DNA from: Puccinia triticina
Taxonomy: Eukaryota; Basidiomycota; Pucciniomycetes; Pucciniales; Pucciniaceae
Assembly: GCF_026914185.1 (NCBI RefSeq)
Contig: NC_070561.1
Location: 62,001-126,000, forward strand
Direction: 5' to 3'
Length of the DNA stretch: 64,000 nt
Part shown: positions 11,767-23,211 of the stretch, in pieces
How positions within the stretch are numbered: position 1 is the first letter of the stretch
Layout: each line of letters starts with the position of its first letter
Translations under genes and position numbers: made by a program
Notes under the pieces: model-generated
What the model saw: the letters and a program-made list of their open reading frames with translations, nothing else
Databases searched by the model: none
Told to the model about the DNA's origin: nothing

Positions 11767-11892
11767 GGCTTTGTAGCTTAGTGGTAAAGCAGGCACCTCC
11801 AGTTAGCCCAACCTGGGTTCAAGTCCTGGTGGAGACATTTCCCCTCTGAAAAGAGGGGCAAAAATGAACAACCTGTGATTTCAAAAAAAAGG
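11767..11892 (+). repeat. tRNA-derived SINE-like remnant
   Basis: The first 70 bases have the layout of a tRNA gene: an A-box-like TAGCTTAGTGGTAAAGC, an internal arm, and a B-box-like GGTTCAAGTCC. The 5' and 3' ends pair only weakly as an acceptor stem. A short downstream segment ends in an A-run (11882-11890). A decayed SINE head fits better than a working tRNA, because the stems are imperfect and the anticodon loop is not clear. Confidence 0.4.
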
Positions 11893-12021
11893 GAACTAGA
11901 TCAGAGGGAATAGAGATTTTTCAGTCTCTGTGTATCTACAACTTCTGATAAGTAAAAAAGAGAGGAAAGAGGAGATAAGGTGAGAGGTGTAAGAATACAG
12001 ACGTAAGCAAACAGTATCTTT

Positions 12022-12450
12022 CTCATGATTTGAGAAAGATAATGGGACCCAAACCAGCTGCAGAAACAGGTAAGAAAAGCAAACCTGTTCCACATTCCAA
12101 GCTGCAAAGCAAGGAAGAAAAAACTGACACATCACATTGATGCATGCAGGAATCTCTGAAGCAAACCACAAGCTCAGATCAGTTGTAAACCCTGATCCAA
12201 AGCCGTTGAGAGACAGAATCTCTGTCAGCACCTTTGTCATAATTTGAGAAAGATAATGGGAACCAAAACAGCTGCGGAAATAGGTAATAAAAGCAAACCT
12301 GTTCCACATTCCAAGCTTCAAAGCAAGGAAGAAAAAATGACACATCACATTGATGCATGCAGGAATCTCTGACACAAACCGCAAGCTCAGAGCAGTGGTA
12401 AAACCTGATCTCTAAAGCTGCTGAGAGACAGAATCTCTGTCAGCACCAAA
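12022..12450. repeat. Tandem duplication, two copies of about 214 bp
   Basis: The segment containing TTTGAGAAAGATAATGGGA and ending AGAGACAGAATCTCTGTCAG occurs twice in direct orientation about 214 bp apart (for example AATGGG at 12041 and 12255), with scattered substitutions. Minus-strand open frames across it are by-products of the repeat. Confidence 0.75.
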
Positions 12451-13567
12451 GACAAATTCAAACAGAAAAGGACCAAACACTCCAATTCCTCTCAAAAAGA
12501 AGGAAACTTAAACAATGATGTGGAATCTCTCATTAGATGTTTTGATGAGTTCCAACCAGACGGAAGGTGATATGCCAAAGGCTAATGCCGTGATAATGTT
12601 GCACTACATCTCTGTTCATTATTTCTGTTTTATAAATCTATAGAAGAGAGTGGTTGAACACCTGCTCCTAGGTAAATAGTTAAACCAACTGTTCTACTCA
12701 TGATTTTTCTACATAGTTTGTCTAGCGCAATCCCTAACAAAAGAAATGAAAACTCCTAGTCTTTTGTCTTCTTTCAAAAGGGTGAGTGGCTTACCTAGCT
12801 CAGAGAGATGTGTCAGTCTACAGGTATCTCTCCTGATCAACCAGGGAAGGAACAGGCTGATATTAAATACTGGGTGGATTTTGTAATCAAGTGATAGCTA
12901 TGCAAAATACTAATGAGACCCCAAAGGAGGGTGCTTAAATGGAGTGTGAAAGCTCTGTTTATGAAGCTTAGGGCAAAAAACACCTTCAAATAAGGGTTTT
13001 GGGCCCTAGCACTATAACTGTGCTGATTTAAACACTGGTAATATAAATTACCAAACTTGTTACATGGCAAATACGGCCACTACAAGGGTTTAAACACTCT
13101 GTAACAGAGGAAAGATTCATTATGTAATTATCAATTACAGGGAATTAATTTGGCATAAAATTGGGTGGTAAGCGCTTAAAGTGATTGGCTGCTTGACAGA
13201 TGCAAAGGTCTTACGGCAACTACTTATAAGGATAAAGCTTTAAATATGCTAATAAGAGATGTTTGATGATTTAAAGGTTTAATCCAGTGGATTTTGCATG
13301 CAAAGGGTGGTGTAAAAGGAAAAGGGGCTACAATATTAGCAGGGGAGAATATTCACAACAAACTTATGGTTTATGGGCAGTGAATGATCTGGGGGATCTT
13401 TTCCTGAGGGCCAAACAGGCCTCTATTTATAGAGGGGACTTCTGTGGGCGCAACCACTAAGTGCTTTTCTCCCTATGGGAGTATCCTGGAGGTTAGGCGT
13501 TAAAATGGCTTGGCTTTGGGCATTTTATTTATATTACAATAGTCTAATTTCCCTGACTCTGTCATGT
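12451..13567. other. Non-coding AT-rich stretch
   Basis: No gene, RNA gene or element end is recognisable here on either strand. Confidence 0.4.
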
Positions 13568-14381
13568 TGTGGTATACAAAATGGGAAAAATCAAAAGTTT
13601 TTTCTCATGTGTATATTTACTCAAAGAAGGCCTCACAGTACATCCAAACGGACCCCAGAAATGAAGTCTGCGGTCAAACTTACCCCTATTCACCACCGGA
13701 AGTGTAACCAGAGCCCCACTGCACTGGAAGTTAGGCCTTTTGAACAACCTGTAGCATCTCATCAACCCCCTGTCACACATCTCAAGTCACCTTTCCCTCA
13801 CTATACACATACACACCCATACATCCCCCGCTCCACTCTAGCTCCACTGCATATATTAGTTTGTATTTGTTTGCCATCCGCATTATGCACATCATGTAGC
13901 ACTGCCCCCGCGAGCTGTGCCCCACTACCCCATTGTTCCTCACCTCATTTATGCACCTCCTTGCATAAATTAAGCACAGCCTCACTCATGCACACACCCT
14001 TGCATAAATTGTACACAGCCACTCCTGTATTTGCACAGCCCCCCTGAAGCAAAAATCCCTCACATTTGTCTATATAAGGAGCTCTCTCCCCCCCCCCCCC
14101 CCCGTTTTTTTCCCCTAGTTTGTTACTCACCAGTGATTCACTCAACACCTTTTACAAATTACAACTATACTCATAACAGCCCTTACCTATCAATAACAAA
14201 CTCTTTATACGGTGTCTCAAACAAACTCATCTTGAGCATCCACTCCTATCACCTTATTAAAACTTGCCAAGTGGAGCTTGGTGGGTCTTTTAGCTGGTAG
14301 TATAGAAGGGCAGAGCTTTCAACTCCTTAATCCCCTTCTCCATTCAGAAAAAGGGTTTCACAACCACTTTTGAGTCTTACA
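13568..14381 (+). mobile_element. Degenerate solo LTR of the gag-only element family
   Basis: It starts TGTGGTATAC and ends GAGTCTTACA. Along its length it matches blocks of the LTR at 39497-40432: the AAAAGTTTTTTCT block near the start, GGACCCCAGAAATG, a TATA box before AAGGAGCTCTCTCC, and the closing AAAGGGTTTCA...CCACTTTTGAGTCTTACA. No internal region follows, so it is a solo LTR or fragment. The flanking 4-mers ATGT and ACGT differ by one base, compatible with an old 4-bp duplication. A run of about 17 C lies at 14087-14103. Confidence 0.75.
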
Positions 14382-16138
14382 ACGTGACATGTTTATAACC
14401 AATTGTCATGCAAAAGAGCTTCAGTAGAAGACTACATAATAGTTTCACAGGGTATTTTTACACAAGTAACATTGCTCTTTTAAGTAATGTTATTCAAATT
14501 TATGTACTTTATTTATTTTGCTAACTTTTTGTATGTAATCCTTTTTTGGGCGCATTTTGTGGTGTCCTTATTTATACAATACTAGAGGCTAAGGCGGCTT
14601 CGCCGCTGCACTCCCAGGTCTCAGCATCTAAGCTGTATGGAATAATTGTGATCCTCATGAAGTGATCTCTGGATTTACTATTCAATAATGGTGTTCAAAT
14701 TTGAAATCATAAATTTGTAAGCATAAAATCATAAATTCACAAAGCTTTTGAGTGCTGCTTTTTTATGTGCTGTTTGAGAATTAACACACTCCTTTAAGTG
14801 TTTGGGTGATACATCTTTTTTTTTGGCTTGAAGGTTTATGATTTCATTCTAGCCTAAGTCTGCTGATGGAAAGCCTCTTCCTGAGGATATACATACATAT
14901 GGTCTTGCAAGCGTGTCTGGGCACATGCCCAACTCCTTGGCCAAGCAACAGTGGGGGTTCGGTATGTGCCCAGGGGGCTTGATCAGGCAGGATTGATGAG
15001 AGGCAGCACTTTGCACACAGCCAAGTCCTGCTTGGTCAGGATCAATCTCTGGGCCAATGGAATATGTGACTTGGAATGCACACTGCACATGCCAGTGATA
15101 AGACTCTGGCCCTTGCCTCTGCCTTGAAAGGCAGCAATAACATACCCTTGAGGAGGGGAAATGTTTCTCCTTGATGGCAGGCACAGCTTTTGGTGGTGTG
15201 GCACCCTCACTTGAAATTGGCCCAGCAGGGCTTTGTCCCAAACCCAGCAAGCTTTTCCATGTGCCAAGCAGGGGTTGGGAGTGTGTCAGGCGGGCTTTGG
15301 GATTGGCTAAGCAGGCTTTGGGATTGGCCAAGCAGGCTATGGGATTGGCCACACACGCTTGGCCGCTTTTTGGCTGAATTTTGGCATGTGCCCAAACTGG
15401 CTTACAACACCATACTTCAGGAAGATATTAGTTAATCATAGACATTGATCTGACCAGATTGATGTTTTAAAAGTTCTATTAAATCATCAAGGGGGTAGAA
15501 TATACTTCTAAGATTGAGATCCCATAGTTCTCTCCGGTTGGTCTTTAGGCCGCAGTACATTTTAATTGATGTCAAATTAATATTCCCTGAATTAAAATTA
15601 GTTCCAGCTTGAATGTACTCCAAAATTTTACTATGTGCACTCCACATTTTTTGGCTTTTCCTCCATTTCTATGTGCAAACCAAGCCTTGCAATTCAATTT
15701 AACTTTCTGACAACTTTGCTTGTCTGAGAGGTTGGAAATATCCTGAGGGTTAAGTTTGATGAAATTTGGGAAAAATGTAAACAATTACAGAGACAGCTAG
15801 CATTCAAGGCTCAAGATTGGGCATTTGAGGTTGTGCATGGATATCACTTGATTGCAAATGGTAAAAATCTGTTGGCATCAGTTCAAATCCTGGTCCATCT
15901 CCAGAATGAATCACTGTTTGCGCAGACCAATAAGACTGCTAGAGTGTAAGTTCACCATGATTGAAATCAAGTGAGTGTCCAACCTTATCAAAAATCTTGA
16001 AAGATGAAGATTGTGTTGAGATGTTTGTTGATCTGATGTTTAGATTTGTTGGTCAGATATTGGAGGAATTTACAGAGAAATTAGCAACTTTGCAATCTGA
16101 GATGGATGGGTGTTGTACCACATTTGTAGAGAAGTTGA
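14382..16138. other. Non-coding repeat DNA with a short tandem array
   Basis: Most of this stretch shows nothing recognisable. At about 15292-15357 a 22-bp unit, TTTGGGATTGGCCAAGCAGGC with variants, occurs three times in tandem. Around 15800-15910 a degenerate B-box-like GTTCAAATCC might mark another SINE relic, too weak to call. A small hairpin GCGGCTTCGCCGC lies near 14593. Confidence 0.4.
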
Positions 16139-17096
16139 GCCCCTCTCGATGACTGGCACAGATGAGAGGAGGTCTCGATGACTGGTGGTCTGTACCGGTA
16201 AATTGAGGAGAGGTTTAACTCCCCTTGATGACCAGATGGCGAGGAGATATGAGTCCACTCGGTGACCGGTAAAGGCCAGTCATTGAGAGGAGAATGAGTC
16301 CCCTCGATGGCCGGTCTGACTGGTCATTGAGAGTTGCAACTCCCCTCGATGACCGGCACAGACCGTTCACGGAGAGGATATCTAAGCTGATCTGAGTCCC
16401 CTCGATGACCGGTACAGACCGGTCATCAAAAGGTGTGACTCCCCTCGATGACCGGCGCAGACCGGTCATCGGGTGGAGATCTCAGTCCCATCGATGACCG
16501 GTGCAGACCGGTCTTCGGCAGGATATCCAAATCCCCTCGATGGCCGGTCAGACCGGTCAACCGGCCATCGAGGGGTGTGAGTTCCCTCGATGGCCAGTCA
16601 GACCGGTCATCGAGAGGAGTGAGTCCCCTCGATGACCGGCACAGACCGGTCATTGGGAGGATATCCGAATCCCTTCGGTGGCCGGTCAGACCGGTTCCCT
16701 CGATGGCCAGTCAGACCGGTCATCGAGAGGAGTGAGATCCCTCGATGACCGGTGCAGACCGGTCATTGGGAGGAGTGAGTCCCCTCGATGACCGGTGCAG
16801 ACCGGTCATCGGGAGGAGATCCGAATCCCCTCCATGGCCGGTCAGACCGGTCAACCGGCCATCAAGGGGTGTGAGTTCCCTTGATGGCCAGTCAGACTGG
16901 TCATCAAGAGGAGTGCGTCCCCTCGATGACCGGCACAGACCGGTCATCGGGAGGATATCCGAATCCCCTCGATGGCCGGTCAGACCGGTCAACCGGCCAT
17001 CGAGATATGTGAGTTCCCTCAATGGCCAGTCATCGAGAGGAGTGCGTCCCCTCGATGACCGGCACAGACCGGGCAGCGGGAGGAGATCTGATTCAC
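16139..17096. repeat. Hairpin satellite, units of about 41-50 bp
   Basis: About 20 units begin CCCCTCGATGACCGG or CCCCTCGATGGCCGG and close with CCGGTCATCGAG, so each unit is itself an interrupted palindrome able to fold into a stem. Units alternate between short and longer spacers (GGAGTGAGT, GGATATCCGAAT). The block with CCGGCCATCGAGGGG recurs at about 16561, 16856 and 16996, suggesting a higher-order period near 145 bp. Long open frames on both strands here result from the stop-poor repeat and are not genes. The core CTCGATGACC is shared with the array at 28.7-29.2 kb. Confidence 0.9.
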
Positions 17097-17153
17097 CCTG
17101 AGGAAAAAAACCTCTCAAGCTGACCTGTAAACACTCGGACGAGTGTGTACAGG

Positions 17154-17520
17154 TGAAGCGGGGCTCTTCAGATGACAGAGGCTCAGCGGGAGGGGCGCGC
17201 GCACAGATGAGGAAAACTAGCTATGTCTAGGATTCCGACTAAAAAAAGGAACTGGGGAAAAACCCCTACAACTGAAGAGAGGCCACTTCATATAGTGGCC
17301 TCGAGAATGAAACAACAACACGTGACTACCCTGAATACAGGGGTACAAGAAAGAGTCTACAGCCGTACAGGACAACCCCTGCAGCTGTAGCAAGAAGAAA
17401 GAAAGGAGGCGCTTTAGCCTAACTCCGGCACTAGTCCGAACTAGGCGAGGAAGGCGGGTGCCTCCTGTATCTCGCCTCCAGAACGGGGGGTACCCGTCTG
17501 GTATCTGTAGCCCGGCTACA
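17154..17520 (-). repeat. Gypsy-1 3' LTR (367 bp)
   Basis: It begins TGAAGCGGGG and ends GGCTACA on the plus strand. It matches the copy at 23212-23592 apart from two substitutions and lacks its 14-bp repeat. Confidence 0.93.
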
Positions 17521-17532
17521 ACATCCCCCTCC

Positions 17533-20500
17533 CTAAACGGGGGCCGTCCCGGACCCTGATGGCGGCGGTCCTAGCCGGAGCCGGAGCCTTCTTCCCGGTG
17601 TCCTGACCGGGGGAGCCTCTGGGCTCGCACTGGGTGCCTCAGACGTTACTGAGGGCTTATTCTTGGTCTTAGCTAAAGACCGTGTTTTCTTGAGCAGGTC
17701 CCTTGCCACTTTGGCGTCGGCCCTCTTCTCGCGCTGCGCAATAGCAGGCGGTGCGGCCCACATATCATTGACGATGAGTGAGCGCAATGCAACGGGTTTC
17801 AAACTGTTTCCGTTAACCGGTCTAGGGTATTCAACACCCTGATGATCCTCAACAATGTAGACATTGTTTTCGAGGACTGCTTTGACCATGAATGGTCCAA
17901 ACCACCTTGGCTGACCCTTGGTGTGTTTCTCATTGCGAAGCTTCACAGCTTGCCCTACTACGAGGCTTTCTAAGTCTCGTGCAAAAGTCGTCTTCTTATC
18001 GAAGGCTTCCTTATTCTTCAATGCACGCGTAGCAGTATTGCCGGCGGCAGTGATTCTGGTTTTATTCAGCGCTTCAATGCGCGATTTAAGTTCATCATGC
18101 CCAGGAAGGGCAGCTTCTGCGGCGATCATTCGCTGACGGTCCTGTGGCAACCTTGGTTTAACACCATAGAGGAGCTCGAAAGGAGAGAATCCACTGCTAT
18201 CGCTGGCGTGGATCCTTGCGGAGAACAACACAGCCGGGAAAAAGTCTTCCCATTTAGCTGGATCTCCAGTCTTGTTCATGCGGAACAGAGCCGCTTCTAA
18301 GATTCCGTTGAATCTCTCCGACTTTCCATTAGTCTGGGGATGATACCCAGACGTCCGGACCGGCTTGCTCCCAGCCGCAGCTGTTGAGGGTAACTGAGGT
18401 GACACAAGACTAAGAGAGATTTGACAAGGTGTCGAGGACAAAGTCCGAGCACAGTAAGTCAAAGTAAAATCATCATTCAGTGAGGAAGGATAACAGTAAG
18501 AAGAACAACTAGACTATATACATGTATAATATAGGCTAAGTTGTTGGTGTATAGGTTAGAAGCATACTACATAGGGAAATGCTAATACACTATCTTAACA
18601 GCAGCCAGGAACTTCTGGAAACCAGCGGACAGGTAGTTGGAACCGCGGTCCATTAGAAATTCTTTTGGGGCTCCGAAAGGTGTAATCACCTCGTCGAAAA
18701 TGGCCTGTGCCAATTCTGCCGCTGAAGCATCTTTCAGCGGAACTGCGACCGGCCACGACGTGCAGTGGTCAATGGCGGTCAGGATCCACTTGAAGTGGCT
18801 CTTGTGACTCTCCGGCATTGAGATTAGGTCCGAGGACCATCGCTCGAACGGGAGGACTGCCGGCAACGGTTTTTGGAGGCCGGTTTCTTGGGATGTATGC
18901 GGTCTTTCATGCACTTGGCATGACGCGCATGTACGTATGTAGCTGTTTACATCGTCATATCTCTTCGGCCACCACCCTCAACCCCGGAGGATCTGCAGGG
19001 TACAGTCTCTGCCACGATGGCCTAGTTCATCATGAACCGACCTGAGCAAGTCGAACCGGTACGCGAACGCCACAAACGGGGACCTTTCCTTCAATCCACG
19101 ACGGCCAAGATAGATCAAGGTTTCGTCGTCTGGATCGTACTCGAATAGCGCAATATTTTCCTTTGCCCTTATTACCAGGCGCTCCGGGATTCCTTCCGGT
19201 AAGTCTCTTCCGTCAACCAAATAAGGTATGATCAACGGCCAGTCTGTCTCATGAAGCTCATTGGTGACTTCTTCTAGCAACGCGAGGTCGCTTCTACGCG
19301 AGAGTGCGTCGGGCACGACGTTGTCGGCGCCTTTCTTGTACCGGATGTCGATATCCATCTCGGCGAATTCTTCAATCCAGCGTGGGAGACGCTTCGTAGG
19401 CAGCAGCTGGGTCTGCAGATAAGCCAGGGAAGCATGGTCAGTATAAACCACCGTAGTCTCAACGGCGCCATCCAAATAGATGTGCCATTTTCTCCATGCA
19501 TGTATGATGGCTAACAATTCCCTTTCTTGAGCAGGGTAATTGATTTGAGCTTTATTTAGCTTACTCGATTCAAACGCCACGGGATGTAGCGCCAAATCCT
19601 CTCCGTCCTGAAGCAGGACGGCTCCGATGGCGAAGTCTGATGCATCGGTCTCCATCACGAACCGTTTAAGGACGTCTGGTAGTAGGAGGATTGGCGCGCT
19701 GACCAATGCTTCTTTAAGCTGTTGGAACGCCGTCTCCTGCTTCGGCAGCCATAAGACGGACTGCCGCTTAGTTACTCCACCGGCTGTCAAATCATGGAGC
19801 GGACCGGCGATCTTGGCGAATTTCTTCACGTACCGCCGATAGAAACCACACAGCCCTAGGAACGAACGTACGTCATAGACCGTCTGAGGTCTCGGCCAAT
19901 CGCGCACACAACTTAGCTTCTCTTCCATTGGACGGATCGAGTTGAAACCGATAATGTGGCCCACGTATTGGATTTCTTGTAAGCCAAATGCGCACTTTGC
20001 GCCACTGCATTTCAGATCCTCGCGACGAAGCACTTCGAGGACCGACTTAACATGTTGTACATGTTCTTCCTCTGTAGCCGAATAGATCAGGATATTGTCG
20101 AGGTAAACCTGGACGAATACATCGATAAACGGACGGAGGATCTGCGTCATCATACGCTGGAACGTGGACGGGGCGTTCACTAACCCAAACGGCATCACCA
20201 ACCACTCGAAGTGGCCATATTTGGTGCCAAATGCTGTTTTAGGTACGTCTGTCTCTGCGATCTTCATCTGGTGAAAACCTTGCTGAAGGTCAATCTTCGA
20301 GAATAATTTTGCTCCCCGCAACGCATCAAAGCATTCTTGGATAATTGGCAACGGGTGCCTATCCTTCTTGGTAAGTGCATTTACTTTTCTGTAATCTACG
20401 CACAGCCTAACTTTCCCTGAGTCGGGATTCTTCACCATTACTATAGGCGAGGACCAGGCCGACGTCAATGGACGAATGAACCCGGCTTCTTGCAGGCCAG

Positions 20501-21550
20501 CCAGCCGCTCTTTGAGGGTACCCAAAAGAGCCGGAGAAAGCTGCCGCACAGGTTGATGGACCGCGGCCGCATCCCCGGTATTCACTAAATGCTCAATGGT
20601 TCTTGGCTTATCCAAGACCTTGGCGATCGGCCCAAAGACCTCTCCGAAGCTAGCCACGAGGGACTGCAACGACTGACGAAGTGTAGCATCCGGCCCGAAC
20701 ACTGTAGGTAATCCCACCGGTTGTTCGTCTCTAGGGCCGGCGACACCTTCCGATTCCATCAAGCAGATGAACGACTCCCGGGCACCTTCGTAAAATTTGT
20801 GGCGCCGGATGGATCTAGGTAAGAAGACCTCTTTGTCGTCAGTCATCATGGCCAGCTCGTGAGACACCAAGCTGTAGACTGAGGACGCTGATAAACTGAA
20901 AGGGACGACGTTACTGAATCTATCCCTCAGGTGCCATGTATTTGAATCCCAGTCGCTTGAGACGACATTCGCGGAAATCCAGTCACGACCTAGGATAACG
21001 TCATAGCTCGACAGCGGTGCTACCCTGCAAACAACTTCGAAGTCAACCTCCGAGAGAATGAAGTGGACGGTAGCCAGCCTATCTTCGGACACCCGGTCGC
21101 CAAAAGCTCCGGTAACTCTGAACGACACGGCCAAACGATTGATCGGCAACTTCTGATCCACGACAAACGTACTAGACACGTATGACGAACCCGCGCCGGT
21201 GTCAAGGAGAACCCTGGCCAAGCGGCCCTCCACGAGGTGATGGAACTCTGCCCGTATGCCCTGAGGCTCGTCTGGCGCAAACTCGATTGCATGGCATCCA
21301 TCGATGCACAAGCAATCTCCGACAACATTGGCGGCGGTCTCCGGCGACTCAAAGCCGGTCTCAACAAGCGCGTCCAATGCGGCTGTCCCCATGACTGGGC
21401 GACTAGCACTATCTTCAGCTGATACTGACTCACGGTGGCACGACTCACGGTGAGGCTCTTGTAAGTCCTTCTCAACAACAGATGGATTGCATAAGGGAGA
21501 AGAAATTACAACTAACGTTGGTGGGAGAGACTCTTCCTCACCAACTACTC
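17533..21550 (-). pseudogene. pol: Gypsy-1 pol: protease-RT-RNase H-integrase, broken
   Basis: The frame enters from gag by a -1 shift and reads through protease (VLLDTGAGSSYVS), RT (LCVDYRKVNALT; active site VYLDNILIYS), RNase H (METDASDFAIGAVLLQDGED, then YTDHASL), an HHCC zinc-binding region and integrase. Integrase shows HYHPQTNGKSERFNG-type sequence (SGYHPQTNGKSERFNG) and the GPY/F-like WFGPFMV. Three defects are visible. A TGA at 18980-18978 lies just before GWWPKRYDDV in the zinc region. The second catalytic Asp of RT reads Asn (20096-20094, YLDN for the usual YLDD). A 219-bp solo LTR with 5-bp duplication splits integrase at 18382-18600. Without these the frame would be continuous to 17533. 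The C-terminal tail is basic and proline-rich, with no chromodomain. Confidence 0.92.
18382..18600. mobile_element. Solo LTR (copia-like), 219 bp, inside Gypsy-1 integrase
   Basis: The insert is bounded on the minus strand by TGTTAAGATAG and CCCTCAACA and flanked by a perfect 5-bp duplication, GCAGC on the plus strand (18377-18381 and 18601-18605). Taking it out with one duplication copy restores FLAAAGSKPVRTSGYHPQTN, a normal integrase sequence. TG...CA ends, small size and 5-bp duplication fit a solo LTR. Assignment to Ty1/copia rests only on LTR size and style. Confidence 0.88.
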
Positions 21551-22828
21551 TTTTTTTTGGTTTTTGGCCTGGTTAGCCTTCTCCCACGCCTTTTGGGCTT
21601 CGGTCTTTGTTTCTGGGCAGTTCCTTGCGGAGTGCCCCTCGACTTTGCAATTGTGGCAAGGCCACGAAGTCTTCTTCCAATTCTTGCCTCTGTCGCCGTC
21701 GGCTCGGCGCTTCCCGGATCCCGATCCTCCAGCAACTGGCGCTGCGACCGAGGTGCGGTAATGCTGGTCGTTGGCGATGGCTGCCATAACGACGTCCTTC
21801 ATCGCGCAGGGATTACCGCGGATGGTTTCTCCGGTCACAAACTCCTGGACCCTTCGAGAGAGGCCCAGTGTGAGCCGAGTGATGAACGCGGTTTGTTCAT
21901 CATGGGCGAAGTGGATTGTCTTCGCCTTCTGCTGCCAGGCGCAGAACCGCTCATAGAAGAACTGGACGGCCTCGTTCGGCCCTTGTCGCAGCTTATCCAA
22001 CTCCGACGCTAGTAACGCCGGCGTAGTGCCCAACGGATTCAACCGGACGAGCCACTCCTTGAACTGTGCCCAGCTTTTCGGCTGGGTGTCTTCGGCGGAC
22101 GCATCGGTCCAGTCGCGAAATGCCTTCCCACTGAGGCGCTGGCTGGCTACTCGGTGCCAGATCCCTGGGTGGGCTCCGCGATCCTTGATGAGGACCGCGA
22201 CTACTCTTAGCCAGGAGGTGGCGCTTTCGCCTAGCCCCCCCGCAAACTTCGGACTGTCTTTGTCCGGCCATCCCTTTAGAACCTTCGACGGATCAATCTC
22301 GGGCGGGATGACAAGCTCCGGCACATCGGCCGGTTCGGGGGCTTGATGGAACACCCCATGAGGATTTCCTGCGGCTGGAGCCGCGTTCTGGTACCCAGTC
22401 TGGTGGTACCCTCCGGCCTGCGCCAATTGTTGATACCCTTGGTGCTGGTATCCTTCGGCCAGGGCCGGTGCTGCGGCTGAAGCCGGATTCGGAGCGTGGT
22501 GGGCCGGCTGGTGTTGAGGGTGGTTCACCTTCATTTGATTGAAAGCGCTCGTCAGAGACGCTTCAATCTTCCCTACGGTCTCCTCAGAGGATGCGCCAGA
22601 AGAGGGACCTACTGTTTCGGGTTCCCAGTCAAGTAAGTCATCTGAACCAGCAATCAGATACTCGCGCTGTCTCAGCCACTGACGTTGTGGGCCAGTCGTG
22701 GCGTTGACTTCCTCCTGAGTGTACTTCTCCTGATTCGCCGGCCCTGGCGGGACTTCGCCGAGATCGGCCGAAGAGCCTTCGCGGAACTTTCCCTTCGGGC
22801 TGTGGGCGACTTTTCCCATGTTTGACAT
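21545..22828 (-). CDS. gag: Gypsy-1 Gag (nucleocapsid/capsid), 427 aa
   Basis: Gag forms the virus-like particle of the retrotransposon. The N-terminal half is rich in Gln, His, Ala and Tyr. The middle (about 180-330) is a retrotransposon capsid-like region with LSGKAFRDW and FYERFCAW. The C-terminus has one canonical zinc knuckle, CHNCKVEGHSARNC (CX2CX4HX4C), followed by a lysine-rich tail. The frame is intact. The stop at 21545 lies right after an A8 run (plus-strand T8 at 21551-21558), the probable -1 slip site into pol. The first Met at 22828 was taken as start; a second Met three residues later is also possible. Confidence 0.9.
   Translation of the reverse strand: MSNMGKVAHSPKGKFREGSSADLGEVPPGPANQEKYTQEEVNATTGPQRQWLRQREYLIAGSDDLLDWEPETVGPSSGASSEETVGKIEASLTSAFNQMKVNHPQHQPAHHAPNPASAAAPALAEGYQHQGYQQLAQAGGYHQTGYQNAAPAAGNPHGVFHQAPEPADVPELVIPPEIDPSKVLKGWPDKDSPKFAGGLGESATSWLRVVAVLIKDRGAHPGIWHRVASQRLSGKAFRDWTDASAEDTQPKSWAQFKEWLVRLNPLGTTPALLASELDKLRQGPNEAVQFFYERFCAWQQKAKTIHFAHDEQTAFITRLTLGLSRRVQEFVTGETIRGNPCAMKDVVMAAIANDQHYRTSVAAPVAGGSGSGKRRADGDRGKNWKKTSWPCHNCKVEGHSARNCPETKTEAQKAWEKANQAKNQKKE
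21551..21558 (-). promoter_or_regulatory. Putative -1 ribosomal frameshift site (A8)
   Basis: The last gag codons read CAA AAA AAA GAG TAG. A -1 slip on A AAA AAA gives AGA GTA GTT GGT GAG and stays open into protease and RT. This fits the classical X XXY YYZ slippery heptamer. A downstream RNA structure was not evaluated. Confidence 0.65.
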
Positions 22829-23211
22829 CTAGAGGACGCGTGGAGGGTGGTAAAGACAAAAAATAGTAAGCTATCTCGAGCCCTTCTCTCTTCTTCGAGC
22901 ACTATGCTTGCTATTCTGTTGCTGAACCTCACCCAGAGGCGTCACCCTCTTAACAGGGCAACAACAACTGTCACAAACTATGGACTTCGGGACCAACCCG
23001 CACGGAACTCAGAAGTAGGAAGAAAAAACTGAAACCTCGACTGACCGCAGGGCTCTAGCGGCGAGGAGGATAAGAAGATCCTTGAACGCAGGACGGTGAC
23101 GGGTGCGTTGGATGGTGTGATAGTAAATCCGAAGTAAGTAGGTAAAATTTTTTTATAGTAATTATGACGAGTTGTTATGATCGGATGGTTGACTTTAGCT
23201 CTCGCTACCAC

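Noticed and set aside
16139..17118. Regular palindromic repeats that resemble a CRISPR array, plus ~100-130 aa open frames on both strands
   Set aside because: Units are themselves hairpins of variable length without unique spacers, no cas gene is near and the genome is eukaryotic. The frames exist because the repeat lacks stops.
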